In this document: positions 55,760-64,000 of the stretch, one piece after another | Layout: every line of letters starts with the position of its first letter | How positions within the stretch are numbered: position 1 is the stretch's first letter | Source: Anaerobacillus isosaccharinicus | GTDB lineage: Bacteria; Bacillota; Bacilli; Bacillales; Anaerobacillaceae | Length of the DNA: 64,000 nt | Assembly (NCBI RefSeq): GCF_001866075.3 | Contig: NZ_CP063356.1 | Span: 4,888,164 to 4,952,163 of the forward strand | Direction of reading: 5' to 3' | Position numbers and translations under genes: made by a program | The notes under the pieces: model-generated | What the model was told of the DNA's origin: nothing | Database searches by the model: none | Seen by the model: only the letters and a program-made list of their open reading frames with translations

Positions 55760-55761
55760 AT

Positions 55762-55794
55762 AAAAAACTCCCCCAATTTTTTTAGGAGAGTTTC
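55762..55794 (-). terminator. Intrinsic terminator after spoIVA
   Basis: AAACTCTCC and GGGGGAGTTT (minus strand, one G-U pair) with a 9-10 nt AT-rich loop, then TTTTTT. It follows the spoIVA stop by about 15 nt. Confidence 0.85.
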
Positions 55795-55810
55795 TTGCTA
55801 ACATGTCTAC

Positions 55811-57289
55811 CTATAAAATGATGGCAATCAAACCGCCAGAGCCCTCATTAATAATTCTTTCTAGTGTTTCTTTAAGCTTATATCTAGCATTTTCAGGCAT
55901 CAATGATAATTTCGCTTGAATTCCCTCGCGAACGATTGAATTTAATGATCGCCCGAAAATATCAGAGTTCCAAATAGATAATGGATTGTCTTCAAAGTCT
56001 TGCATCAAGTACCTAACAAGCTCCTCGCTTTGCTTTTCAGTACCAATAATTGGCGCAAATTCTGATTCTACATCTACTTTTATCATGTGAATTGAAGGTG
56101 CAACGGCTTTTAGACGAACTCCAAATCTAGATCCTTGGCGAATTATTTCAGGCTCATCTAAGCTCATATCACTAATCGTTGGTGCAGCAATACCATAACC
56201 AGTTTGCTTAACCATTTTTAACGCATCCGCGACTTGATCATACTCAGCTTTTGCATGTGCAAAATCTTGCATAAGCTGTAATAAATGATCTTTCCCTCTA
56301 ATTTCTACTCCTACCACTTCTTTAAGGATTTGATCGTAGAGATCATCTGGAGCGTACAAATCAATTTCCGCTACGCCTTGACCCATTTCAATACCAGCTA
56401 AGCCTGCTTGATCGATAAACTCAAATTCGCCGAATAAACCTACGACACGATCGACATCGCGAAGGCGTTTTATGTCCTTAACTGTGTCACGAACTGCCTC
56501 TTCATAGCTTTGGCGTAACCAGTGCTCTTCTTTTAACACCATTACCCAGCTTGGAAGGTTAACGTTCACTTCATGCACAGGGAATTCAAAGAGAACCTCA
56601 CGAAGTACACTGTTAATATCTTGCTCATTCATACTTTCGACACTTAATGCTAAAACCGGTACATCATGCTTTTCCATGAGTTCCTGTCTTAATGCATCAG
56701 TATCAGGATGTTGTGGACGGACAGAGTTAATAATGACAATAAACGGTTTCCCAACTTCTTTTAACTCATTAATGACTCTTTCCTCAGATTCAATGTAATT
56801 TGCCCGAGGGATCTCACCAATTGAACCATCTGTCGTAATTACCACACCTAAAGTTGAGTGCTCTTGAATAACTTTTCTCGTGCCAATTTCAGCCGCTTCT
56901 TGAAAAGGAATTGGCTCTTCATACCAAGGAGTATTAATCATACGAGGACCATTTTCATCCTCGTAGCCAGTTGCTCCAGGAACTGTATAACCAACACAAT
57001 CAACTAGTCTGACATTTACCTCAAGACCTTCAGCAACATGAATTTTCGAAGCTTGATTTGGAACAAATTTTGGCTCTGTCGTCATAATTTGTTTCCCTGC
57101 TGCGCTTTGTGGTAACTCATCTTTTGCTCTTGCTTTTTCAGACTCATTCTCAATGTTTGGAATGACCACAAGTTCCATAAACTTTTTAATAAAAGTCGAC
57201 TTGCCTGTTCTAACGGAGCCCACCACTCCTAAATAAATATCGCCACCCGTTCTTTCAGCGATATCTTTAAAGATATCAACTTTTTCCAC
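55811..57289 (-). CDS. spoIVA: Stage IV sporulation protein A, spore coat ATPase
   Basis: ATPase that polymerises over the forespore to form the coat base layer. 492 aa, as in B. subtilis. Walker A in GVVGSVRTGKSTFIKKF (about residues 23-39); the Walker B/sensor region VRLVDCVGYTVPGATGYEDENGPRMINTPW; a C-terminal LSLMPENARYKLKETLERIINEGSGGLIAIIL end which is conserved. The start follows GGGAGGGG. Expressed in the mother cell; a sigma-E-like promoter is visible upstream. Confidence 0.98.
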   Translation of the reverse strand: MEKVDIFKDIAERTGGDIYLGVVGSVRTGKSTFIKKFMELVVIPNIENESEKARAKDELPQSAAGKQIMTTEPKFVPNQASKIHVAEGLEVNVRLVDCVGYTVPGATGYEDENGPRMINTPWYEEPIPFQEAAEIGTRKVIQEHSTLGVVITTDGSIGEIPRANYIESEERVINELKEVGKPFIVIINSVRPQHPDTDALRQELMEKHDVPVLALSVESMNEQDINSVLREVLFEFPVHEVNVNLPSWVMVLKEEHWLRQSYEEAVRDTVKDIKRLRDVDRVVGLFGEFEFIDQAGLAGIEMGQGVAEIDLYAPDDLYDQILKEVVGVEIRGKDHLLQLMQDFAHAKAEYDQVADALKMVKQTGYGIAAPTISDMSLDEPEIIRQGSRFGVRLKAVAPSIHMIKVDVESEFAPIIGTEKQSEELVRYLMQDFEDNPLSIWNSDIFGRSLNSIVREGIQAKLSLMPENARYKLKETLERIINEGSGGLIAIIL

Positions 57290-57417
57290 GTGATCCCCTC
57301 CCGAATCAATTGTTTAATTATTTCATCCACGACTATTAGGATTGTTACTTAATCTATTAGTACAAAAATTAATCGTGGAAGCTTTCAATTGCTATTGTTC
57401 TATCATCGGACATTATA

Positions 57418-57446
57418 TATTTATGATGTTGTCCAACAAATATGAC
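57418..57446 (-). promoter_or_regulatory. Candidate sigma-E promoter of spoIVA
   Basis: GTCATATT and CATAAATA separated by 13 nt on the minus strand match the mother-cell sigma-E pattern (TCATATT, 13-15 nt, CATACANT). The -10 lies about 130 nt before the spoIVA start codon. The sigma-E regulation of spoIVA in B. subtilis is known; the exact site here is inference. The gap up to yphF (57290-57742) shows no gene otherwise. Confidence 0.6.
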
Positions 57447-57664
57447 ACTAGTTTCCTAAAAAGTTATCTAAACAGTGTTAATTTGGTAAACTTTTTTATG
57501 TTTTTACACTCATCACCTACTCATCTCAAAAAGTCATTGCGATTAGACGACCGGGCGTACTTAAACTAGTAGCTTTAAGTCAACAAATCCCCCACTCTAA
57601 TCTTACAAAGTAGCTCGATAATGAACTTTCATAGAGTTTGGCTTTATGTATTAATAAATGAACA

Positions 57665-57711
57665 CAAAAAAGCCCCTTCCTTTTTGTATGTATATGTAAA
57701 GGGGGGCTTTA
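57665..57711 (-). terminator. Intrinsic terminator after yphF
   Basis: AAAGCCCC and GGGGCTTT with an AT-rich loop; T run on the minus strand. It follows the yphF stop by about 30 nt. Confidence 0.82.
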
Positions 57712-57742
57712 TATAACTATTTTTTTATAAAAATATAAATTT

Positions 57743-58450
57743 TTATCTCCCAGAAAAAACTACCATTCCTTCTTCAAGTGTATATGGAACAGAGTATGCT
57801 GGGATAAAGAGAAAGTTGTCAATGAGAATTCCTCTAACATCATCGCCTTCTGAATAGCTGTGTTCAAATTTATTTAGAGCATAGATAATATCGATTGTAT
57901 AATCAACAATAACCTGTCCATCTCCATCAATAAAGAGTGGTAATCGATGATCTGGATGAAATGGACTTTTTACAGTTGGTTGCTCCTTTAGATTAAGTTT
58001 TTCATGATCTAATAAAAACACTCCTGTTGCTACCACTTCTTGAACAGGGGCAAAACGATTTTTGCGCCGATATTCGTTTACAGCTCGTTGGAACTCTTGT
58101 ATTCCCCTTGTCATAGTTAAATCAATGAGCTTTACTTGTGGATCTTCCTCGACATTAACGAGAACATATTGAAAAATACCACCACTTTCAAAAGAATTTC
58201 CTGGCGGTTGCTGTAAATACTTAGGAATTAGTTTTTGAAAGTTAACTACATTTTGTTGGAAAACATTTGTTTCAGCTTCTCTTTGTTGAACTGGTAAAGC
58301 TTGATTTTCAAGACGATATTGAACAACAGCATGTTGTACTGAGAGAATCTGCTCTTTATATGGGACTTGATTTTCTGCTTTTTGTTCATCAGGGTAAAGA
58401 CAGCCTGTTAGTAAAAAAAGTGCAAAAGTTAATAGTAATAACTTCTTCAA
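57743..58450 (-). CDS. yphF: Lipoprotein YphF family
   Basis: 235-aa lipoprotein: signal peptide MKKLLLLTFALFLLTGC with the lipobox Cys at 17, then an extracytoplasmic helical part. Family blocks: QILSVQHAVVQYRLENQALPVQQRE and EFQRAVNEYRRKNRFAPVQEVVA, two similar segments; and PLFIDGDGQVIVDYTIDIIYALN near the end. The function is unknown. It lies between yphE and spoIVA as in B. subtilis. Confidence 0.85.
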   Translation of the reverse strand: MKKLLLLTFALFLLTGCLYPDEQKAENQVPYKEQILSVQHAVVQYRLENQALPVQQREAETNVFQQNVVNFQKLIPKYLQQPPGNSFESGGIFQYVLVNVEEDPQVKLIDLTMTRGIQEFQRAVNEYRRKNRFAPVQEVVATGVFLLDHEKLNLKEQPTVKSPFHPDHRLPLFIDGDGQVIVDYTIDIIYALNKFEHSYSEGDDVRGILIDNFLFIPAYSVPYTLEEGMVVFSGR

Positions 58451-58477
58451 TGTAATCTACCTCAACTTTTCTAATAT

Positions 58478-58675
58478 TTAAACGGTAGGGACATTTATCA
58501 CGAGTAAAAAGATGATAAAAAAAGAAATAATGATCAAAACAAACACGATTCCTAATACTATTTTTTGCAATATACCAGTCAACTTTTTCCTTGCAAATAC
58601 GGAACCTAGAACCGCAAAGAACATTAAACCCATTGCAATAAACGATATCCACATTTTAATTAAACCATCAGTCAT
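58478..58675 (-). CDS. yphE: DUF2768 membrane protein YphE
   Basis: 65-aa protein with two hydrophobic segments (about 8-27, ISFIAMGLMFFAVLGSVFA, and 37-62) around a short polar RKKLTGILQKIV loop. It belongs to the YphE/DUF2768 group. Function unknown. It lies just upstream of yphF in the same direction. Confidence 0.8.
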   Translation of the reverse strand: MTDGLIKMWISFIAMGLMFFAVLGSVFARKKLTGILQKIVLGIVFVLIIISFFIIFLLVINVPTV

Positions 58676-58791
58676 GTTTATCCTCCACTTAATTATAAAA
58701 TTATTATTATCCTATAGACAATTGCCGGATTATTATAGCATAAAAAAAAGAGTTTTCACATTAATAACTCTCACATGTTAAAAACTCAAAG

Positions 58792-58827
58792 CAAAAAAAA
58801 AAGATGGCTGCTATCCAATAGCAACCA
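58792..58827 (-). terminator. Intrinsic terminator between the spoVIF-like gene and yphE
   Basis: TGGTTGCTAT and ATAGCAGCCA (one G-U pair), short loop, then TTTTTTTTTT on the minus strand. The 59057-58828 stretch upstream of it is gene-free by inspection, apart from a short reading without a ribosome site. Confidence 0.8.
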
Positions 58828-59057
58828 CCAACAATGGTAAAGGTAGTTCATAATATTTACCGTAATAAAGATTATTCGACTGCCGAGCCAATACATGAGA
58901 TCTTTAAAAAAATCCTAATTTACTAACAAAAGAAGGGGCATTTCTTATGTTAGCTAGCTAATTACTATTCCTAAAAAAAGAGCCCTTGTTTATATTGGTA
59001 CCGTTTCAGTATATGCAAATGTAAAAGAAAACGTAGATAACACTAGCCTATAAATGG

Positions 59058-59315
59058 CTATTTTTTACCAAACATTTTTGCAAGAGAAGCAAAATCTAGT
59101 GGCATGTTATTATTAACGATTGTCTTAACTAGTTCATCTTCTTTCTCTTTAGGAACCGGTTTATTCGCTAATTTTGACACTTGTTGAATAAGGTTACGTA
59201 CAGTTTGTTCATCTTGAAAGTTGGCACCGTTCACAGAATTAGCCAAATTAAATATATCTTGTTGCTTTACATTCGTTTTCTTTTCTAGATTATCGAAGAA
59301 ATTATTATTTTGCAC
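59058..59315 (-). CDS. Stage VI sporulation protein F-like protein
   Basis: 85-aa helical protein: FFDNLEKKTNVKQQDIFNLANSVNGANFQDEQTVRNLIQQVSKLANKPVPKEKEDELVKTIVNNNMPLDF-type sequence, with the ending FASLAKMFGKK. It is typical of the SpoVIF/YjcC group of sporulation proteins needed for spore maturation. Location between gpsA and yphE differs from B. subtilis (yjcC elsewhere). The family call is fairly sure from the sequence; the function here is not tested. Confidence 0.75.
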   Translation of the reverse strand: MQNNNFFDNLEKKTNVKQQDIFNLANSVNGANFQDEQTVRNLIQQVSKLANKPVPKEKEDELVKTIVNNNMPLDFASLAKMFGKK

Positions 59316-59420
59316 AATGACGTCCTCCCTAAATTAGTTTCAACATATCATATGCGAAAGGAGTACTATTGTGAAAATGCAGTTTAGAAAAATATCTTCA
59401 TAATCATAGCAATTCTTCTA

Positions 59421-60437
59421 TTATAAGCTTAAATTTTCTACTTCGTGAGTTTTCACTCGACCCATTAGCTCATCCAGAGCTACCTGAGGTTGCTTGTTAT
59501 TAAATAAAACATCATATAAAACGGTTGTAATAGGCATTTCTACGCCTTCACGGCTTGCAAGCTGGTAGGCAGCTTTTGTAGTACGAACTCCTTCTACAGC
59601 CATCCCCATACTCGTTAAAACCTCTTCTAGTGATTTTCCTTGGCCAAGCAAGTTACCTGCGCGCCAATTTCGGCTATGGACACTTGTACACGTAACAATT
59701 AAATCGCCTAAGCCTGAGAGACCAGCAAACGTCAATGGATTTGCTCCAAGTTTAATACCAAGGCGAGCAATTTCCGCTAACCCTCTCGTCATAAGAGCAG
59801 CTTTTGCATTATCACCAAAGCCAAGACCATTCGTTAATCCGGCACCAAGGGCGATGATATTTTTCAAAGCTCCACCAAGCTCGACTCCAATTAAATCAGG
59901 ATTCGTATAAACACGAAAGTGCATGTTCATAAACAAATCTTGTACATATTCTGCTGCTTCAATTTGTAGTGATGAACTTGTGACAGTAGTTGGTTGACGG
60001 AGACTTACTTCTTCAGCATGACTTGGTCCAGATAAGACAACAACAGATTTGCGTAAACTTTCTGGGATTTCTTCCTCAATCATTTCAGAAATACGTTTTA
60101 AACTATCAGGTTCAATCCCCTTACTCGCATGAACGAAAGTTACCTCTTTTTTTAAGTGTCGTCCAATATCATTAAGTACTTCTCTCATTGCCTTCGTTGG
60201 TACGACGAGTAAAATAGTTTCGACTTCAGCTAGTGATTCTTGAAGATTTGTAAAGCCAATGACATTTTTAGGTAGAGTAATTCCTGGCAAATATTTTTCA
60301 TTTGTATGTTTTTCATTTATTTCCTGGATTTGTTTTTTATCTCGGCCCCAAAGGCGCACCTGGTGGTTATTATCTGATAAAACAATGCTTAAAGCACTTC
60401 CCCAGCTTCCAGCTCCCAATACTGCTATATTAGCCAC
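59421..60437 (-). CDS. gpsA: Glycerol-3-phosphate dehydrogenase (NAD(P)+)
   Basis: Makes sn-glycerol-3-phosphate for phospholipids. Rossmann motif VLGAGSWGSALSIVL; GVELGGALKNIIALGAGLTNGLGFGDNAKAALMTRGLAEI is the catalytic block; C-terminal GMAVEGVRTTKAAYQL. 338 aa. It lies 11 nt after plsY, whose acyltransferase uses its product, so the two are an operon of lipid entry. Confidence 0.96.
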   Translation of the reverse strand: MANIAVLGAGSWGSALSIVLSDNNHQVRLWGRDKKQIQEINEKHTNEKYLPGITLPKNVIGFTNLQESLAEVETILLVVPTKAMREVLNDIGRHLKKEVTFVHASKGIEPDSLKRISEMIEEEIPESLRKSVVVLSGPSHAEEVSLRQPTTVTSSSLQIEAAEYVQDLFMNMHFRVYTNPDLIGVELGGALKNIIALGAGLTNGLGFGDNAKAALMTRGLAEIARLGIKLGANPLTFAGLSGLGDLIVTCTSVHSRNWRAGNLLGQGKSLEEVLTSMGMAVEGVRTTKAAYQLASREGVEMPITTVLYDVLFNNKQPQVALDELMGRVKTHEVENLSL

Positions 60438-60448
60438 TTTTATCCCCC

Positions 60449-61057
60449 CTACTGTTTTACTTTTTGACCAATTTTACTTTCATTTCCTTTAACTAGCCTT
60501 GTAATGTTAGCTCGATGTCGCCAAAATGATAAAATTGTCACGATAATTAGTAAATATGCATACTCAATTGGATACATGAAGTGATCACGGAATAAGATCG
60601 TAATTAACGTTGTCAATAGCAAGAACAGTAACGAACCAAGTGAAACAAAACGAGTAATAACGATGCTAAGAATGCCGATGATACCAGCTAGTAGCGCTGG
60701 CCAAAAAACGAGAGTTGCTAGAACCCCGATAGTTGTTGCAACTCCTTTTCCACCTTTAAAACGTAAAAATACAGGCCAATTATGTCCAACAATAGCAGCA
60801 AGACCCGCTAAAGCAGGTGCTAATCCTTCACCTGCTAAATAAAATCCTAATAAGACAGCCACGATGCCCTTTAATGCATCAAGCAGTAAGACAGCTATAG
60901 CTGGGCCAACCCCTAAGACACGAAGTGTATTTGTTGCACCTGCATTTCCACTACCATGTTGCCTGATATCAACTTTCTTTAACCTTTTTCCAAAAACATA
61001 ACTAAAACTAATCGAACCTAGTAGGTAACCTACTAAGATGGAAATAAAAATTGCCAT
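60449..61057 (-). CDS. plsY: Acyl-phosphate glycerol-3-phosphate acyltransferase
   Basis: Integral membrane enzyme that transfers the acyl group from acyl-phosphate to glycerol-3-phosphate. The HGSGNAGATNTLRVLG motif (about residues 35-50) and RFKGGKGVATTIGVL are the signature; five to seven hydrophobic segments. 202 aa. In B. subtilis plsY (yneS) is elsewhere; here it is next to gpsA. Confidence 0.95.
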   Translation of the reverse strand: MAIFISILVGYLLGSISFSYVFGKRLKKVDIRQHGSGNAGATNTLRVLGVGPAIAVLLLDALKGIVAVLLGFYLAGEGLAPALAGLAAIVGHNWPVFLRFKGGKGVATTIGVLATLVFWPALLAGIIGILSIVITRFVSLGSLLFLLLTTLITILFRDHFMYPIEYAYLLIIVTILSFWRHRANITRLVKGNESKIGQKVKQ

Positions 61058-61182
61058 TTTTCTCCTCCCCTATTTCCCAAGAATTTTATAAATGAATTTC
61101 ATCATTCCATCTTTTCGCCATTGATATAGCTCATTTTGGTAATTATGAAATTCTCTCAATTATATTATTTTAGGAGAAAACG

Positions 61183-62496
61183 TTAGTCGTTCTTTTTCCT
61201 TGGAATGATTTTAATTGGTGTGCCTTTAAATTCAAATGTTGCACGAATACGATTTTCTAAGAAACGTTCATATGAAAAGTGCAATAACTCAGGCTCGTTA
61301 ACGAAAATTACAAATGTTGGTGGTTTAATCGCAACTTGGGTCGCATAATTAATTCTTAAGCGTTTTCCTTTATCAGTTGGTGTCGGATTCATTGCAACAG
61401 CATCCATAATTAAATCATTTAAGACGTTTGTTGGTACACGTAAGCTATGATTTTCTGCAGCTTCATTCACCATCGGAAGAATTGTATTTAAACGCTGTTT
61501 TGAATGCGCTGAAACAAACAAGATTGGAGCATAACTTAAGAATAAGAAATGATCTCTAATTTTTTTCTCAAACGTCTGTAACGTTTTATCGTCCTTCGTA
61601 ATTGCATCCCATTTATTGACAACAATAACAACTGCTCTTCCAGCTTCATGGGCATATCCAGCAATTTTCTTATCTTGCTCTAAAATACCTTCTTCAGCAT
61701 TTAAAACGACTAATACAACATCTGAACGTTCAATTGCCTTTAAAGCTCGAAGTACACTATACTTTTCGGTACTTTCAAACACTTTTCCTCTTTTTCTCAT
61801 ACCTGCAGTATCTATTAAGACATATTGTTGATCATCTAAAGTAAATGGTGTATCAATAGCGTCCCTTGTTGTTCCTGCAATGCTACTAACAATAACTCTG
61901 TCCTCACCTAGTAGGGAGTTTACCAATGACGATTTACCAACATTTGGTCTTCCAATTAAAGAAACACGAATCGTTTCTTCATCATAAACTACTTCTTCTC
62001 GATCAGGAAAGTGTTTCAGGACTTCATCAAGTAAATCCCCTAAGCCTAAGCCATGAGAACCAGAAATAGCAACTGGATCTCCCATCCCTAATGAATAAAA
62101 TTCATAAAGTTGTTCACGCATTTCCGGATTGTCAATTTTGTTTACGCCTAGTACAATTGGCTTTTTTGAACGGAATAGAATTTTCGCTACTTCTTCATCG
62201 GCACTAGTTATTCCTTCACGACCATTTACAATAAAAATGATAACATCAGCTTCTTGAATAGCTAGTTCTGCTTGTTGTCGCATTTGAGTTAATAATGGCT
62301 CGTCTGTTATTTCAATTCCACCCGTATCAATTAAGTTAAAGTCTTTATTTAACCATTCTCCCGAACTATAAATGCGATCTCTTGTCACACCTGGAATATC
62401 TTCAACAATGGAAACTCTTTCTCCAACAATCCTGTTAAAGATCGTTGATTTTCCTACGTTTGGTCTACCTACAATAGCTACTACTGGTTTTGTCAT
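61183..62496 (-). CDS. der: GTPase Der (EngA), ribosome assembly
   Basis: Two-domain GTPase needed for 50S maturation. Both G1 motifs are visible: [14 protein letters not shown] (about residues 10-23) and [14 protein letters not shown] (about 182-195), with DTGG and [10 protein letters not shown] switch motifs and the two NKID/NKWD motifs; C-terminal KH-like domain ending RKKND. 437 aa. It lies between plsY and yphA. Confidence 0.98.
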   Translation of the reverse strand: MTKPVVAIVGRPNVGKSTIFNRIVGERVSIVEDIPGVTRDRIYSSGEWLNKDFNLIDTGGIEITDEPLLTQMRQQAELAIQEADVIIFIVNGREGITSADEEVAKILFRSKKPIVLGVNKIDNPEMREQLYEFYSLGMGDPVAISGSHGLGLGDLLDEVLKHFPDREEVVYDEETIRVSLIGRPNVGKSSLVNSLLGEDRVIVSSIAGTTRDAIDTPFTLDDQQYVLIDTAGMRKRGKVFESTEKYSVLRALKAIERSDVVLVVLNAEEGILEQDKKIAGYAHEAGRAVVIVVNKWDAITKDDKTLQTFEKKIRDHFLFLSYAPILFVSAHSKQRLNTILPMVNEAAENHSLRVPTNVLNDLIMDAVAMNPTPTDKGKRLRINYATQVAIKPPTFVIFVNEPELLHFSYERFLENRIRATFEFKGTPIKIIPRKKND

Positions 62497-62616
62497 GATA
62501 TAATTACCTTCCTTTTTCCTACTTACAAGAATTTGTTTAAGTGAGCAGTTATTTAAAACAGAATATTTTTCCCTTCATCCCACATAATTCGCTCTAAAAA
62601 ATAAGCTATATTATAG

Positions 62617-62643
62617 CAAAACCCTTCTATTTAATAGAAGGGT
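62617..62643. terminator. Palindrome (terminator-like) between yphA and der
   Basis: ACCCTTCTATT and AATAGAAGGGT are exact complements around one base; on the minus strand TTTTGC follows. It fits as the end of the yphA transcript, but could also be part of the der leader. The rest of the 62497-62751 gap is AT-rich without a gene. Confidence 0.6.
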
Positions 62644-62751
62644 AAAGTTTCCTTTAAATCTTAGCTTATCCATTTTATCAAAAAACAATATAAAGAGACA
62701 ACATTTTTCTTTTTCTTATTACCATTAGTAAGTTTATATGATAGCTGAGAA

Positions 62752-63357
62752 CTACTTTTTTGAAGAACTTAATATAGTTCTTTGTTTGACATAGTCATCT
62801 AAAATAGCTACCATTTTTTCAAAACCAAACCACAAGAAAGATATGCCTGCCGTAATTGCGATTATATCCAAACTTTCTAATTGTCCTAATACTGGTTGGG
62901 GTACAATCTTATTTAAAAATAAAGTATAAACAATCTCGCCCTGAGCCACACCTATAAATAGTAAACCAATTCTTATCGATTGTTCTCGAATTAAAATGAT
63001 TATAAGTATTAGTAAAATTAGCGCTAATTTCATAGTAGGGTGAAACATAACCCATACTGGATCATAAAGCTGAAATAATCTAAACGTAACATAAGAACTT
63101 GTTAAGATTAGACTGACACTTAAATAATAAAAAAGTGTGCCCATTTTCTTCCTAGAAACTAATAAGTAGCCTACTAGTAAACATAATAAAGTTGTTGTAT
63201 TCACTAGCAAATCATTGACGTTTATATGCTTATCTGAAAATATTATAAATAGTAAAAGAACCAAACTGATCGAAACTCTTTTTTGAGTTTTTTCCAGCAA
63301 AAAGGTTGTATAAATCCAAGCAATCCAAAAAAACCAATAAAAATAAATTCCCTCCAT
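62752..63357 (-). CDS. yphA: YphA family membrane protein
   Basis: 201-aa membrane protein with about six to seven hydrophobic segments over its length, then a basic tail with KQRTILSSSKK. It fits YphA by position upstream of der and by topology. Family function is unknown in the sequence evidence I have. No signal peptide. Confidence 0.75.
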   Translation of the reverse strand: MEGIYFYWFFWIAWIYTTFLLEKTQKRVSISLVLLLFIIFSDKHINVNDLLVNTTTLLCLLVGYLLVSRKKMGTLFYYLSVSLILTSSYVTFRLFQLYDPVWVMFHPTMKLALILLILIIILIREQSIRIGLLFIGVAQGEIVYTLFLNKIVPQPVLGQLESLDIIAITAGISFLWFGFEKMVAILDDYVKQRTILSSSKK

Positions 63358-63573
63358 ACTCCAACTCCTCCACCAATATTATAGGGAAAATACCGAAGAA
63401 ATAATCAAAGTAATAAAAATTTCTGATAACTCATTGCTGTTCTAGTCACTTTTAAAACCTGTTTAGATAAAGCTATATTAACCTTTGTAGGAACTAATGA
63501 ATGTTGAATTCCATCAACTTGAATAGACTATTTACTTTTACAAAAAATAGTGATGAAAGGATGGTGATATGAA

Positions 63574-63705
63574 ATGGGAAAAGATCGCCAAGAAAAAAAA
63601 CTGAGAGAGTCAGGAAAAGTAGAAGCGGATCGTGATCAAAGTTTGAGTTATGGTGGGGCTACTAAATTAGAAGGGCCAGAGTCAGCAAGAAAGCGACAAC
63701 GCTAA
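63574..63705 (+). CDS. ypzI: YpzI, small conserved Bacillus protein
   Basis: 43-aa basic, hydrophilic protein MGKDRQEKKLRESGKVEADRD, then QSLSYGGATKLEGPESARKRQR. It resembles YpzI of B. subtilis (same place between fni and yphA). ATG 7 nt after GGTG. No domain is evident. It is convergent with fni and ends at a strong shared terminator. Confidence 0.85.
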   Translation: MGKDRQEKKLRESGKVEADRDQSLSYGGATKLEGPESARKRQR

Positions 63706-63712
63706 TTAAATC

Positions 63713-63752
63713 CATAGAAAAAAGGTGGACGATTTGCCACCTCTTTTCTATG
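63713..63752. terminator. Bidirectional terminator between ypzI and fni
   Basis: AGGTGG and CCACCT at the top of a stem extended by CATAGAAAA and TTTTCTATG. Converging genes on both sides can use it. Confidence 0.85.
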
Positions 63753-63787
63753 AACGTATTTAACAACTTTAGGAAGTCTTTCACATG

Positions 63788-64000
63788 TTAATGCGGGTAT
63801 ACTCTTTGGGCATAATTTTTAGTCGGAATTCCTCTTTGTTTTAACCAGTGGAATGTTTCTCCACTTATGATAAGTGGAACTTTTCTTAAATCATCAATTT
63901 TCTTTATCCCAAGAACAGTCATGACCATTTTAAGCTCGTAATGTAATCGTTCAACGGTAGACTCTAATCCTTCAGAACCATTTTGATGTAAATCTTTTAA
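63788..64000 (-). CDS. fni: Type 2 isopentenyl-diphosphate isomerase, C-terminal end
   Basis: The window ends inside a minus-strand gene of which only the last 70 codons are present: LKDLHQNGSEGLESTVERLHYELKMVMTVLGIKKIDDLRKVPLIISGETFHWLKQRGIPTKNYAQRVYPH then TAA (given here only as its recognisable blocks VLGIKKIDDL, KVPLIISGETFHWL). This is the end of FMN-dependent Fni, as expected from B. subtilis gene order. The N-terminal part lies outside the window. Confidence 0.88.
   Translation of the reverse strand, partial: LKDLHQNGSEGLESTVERLHYELKMVMTVLGIKKIDDLRKVPLIISGETFHWLKQRGIPTKNYAQRVYPH

Noticed and set aside
57342-57569. 75-codon plus-strand reading upstream of spoIVA
   Set aside because: No ribosome site, unusual Cys/Asn-rich composition, and the interval carries the sigma-E-like promoter on the other strand.
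58830-58960. 36-codon minus-strand reading beginning MYWLGSR
   Set aside because: No ribosome site, Trp/Leu-rich by chance, and it runs through the terminator at 58792-58827.

Overview
The window is a stretch of chromosome from a spore-forming, low-GC Gram-positive bacterium of the family Bacillaceae. Three things show this: the gene order, which follows the recU-ponA to fni segment of Bacillus subtilis almost gene for gene; sporulation genes (spoIVA, a spoVIF-like gene, ypjB, yphE/yphF/yphA); and strong AGGAGG-type ribosome binding sites with many GTG/TTG starts. A futalosine-type menaquinone cluster replaces the classical men route here. From general knowledge this points to the halodurans-like or alkaliphilic side of the family, but the species cannot be named from the sequence. 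Apart from recU/ponA, ypjC, ypzI and one small gene, everything is on the minus strand, so transcription runs from high to low coordinates.

Layout from left to right. 1-7.9 kb: recU tail, ponA (PBP1), ypoC, nth, dnaD, asnS, aspB, ypmB. 8.1-14.8 kb: an accessory patch with an unknown small gene, a COG0402 nucleoside deaminase, a secreted degenerate metallo-beta-lactamase-fold protein, dinG and a TPR protein. 14.9-22.8 kb: panD-panC-panB behind a structured leader with a terminator, then birA, cca, bshA, bshB1 (bacillithiol), mgsA, dapB, ypjD. 23-29.7 kb: ypjC, a YugP-type protease, ypjB, ypjA, the menaquinol:cytochrome c reductase qcrABC, ypiF, ypiB. 30-33.5 kb: an unrecognised protein, ypiA, and a degenerate amidohydrolase. 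33.8-46.6 kb: the aromatic supraoperon aroC-aroB-aroH-trpEDCFBA-hisC-tyrA-aroA. 46.8-55.4 kb: cheR, ndk, hepT, mqnA, ubiX, ubiA/mqnP, menG, hepS, mtrB (TRAP), a new 31-codon membrane peptide, folE (mtrA), hbs. 55.8-64 kb: spoIVA, yphF, yphE, spoVIF-like, gpsA, plsY, der, yphA, ypzI, fni (partial).

The genes form a few linked systems. Chorismate made by aroA, aroB and aroC feeds trpE, aroH and, a few kilobases away, mqnA, the entry enzyme of futalosine-type menaquinone synthesis. The hepS/hepT products make the heptaprenyl chain, the UbiA-type enzyme attaches it, MenG methylates the ring, and QcrABC uses the resulting quinol. The trp genes are controlled by TRAP: the trpE leader carries exactly eleven (G/U)AG triplets just upstream of an intrinsic terminator, behind a promoter that overlaps the end of aroH, and mtrB, encoding TRAP, lies 10 kb upstream.

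The intergenic DNA holds several repeat families: heptanucleotide tandem repeats related to AGAATGT and ATTCATA, inverted pairs of the same motif, a perfect 20-bp-arm palindrome, and two longer palindromic elements (about 160 and 250 bp). No rRNA, tRNA, CRISPR array, phage or transposase gene was found. I found no wholly new multi-gene system. The best leads are the probable ATC start of nth, the 31-codon peptide between mtrB and folE, the two enzyme-fold proteins that have lost their metal ligands, and the repeat families.
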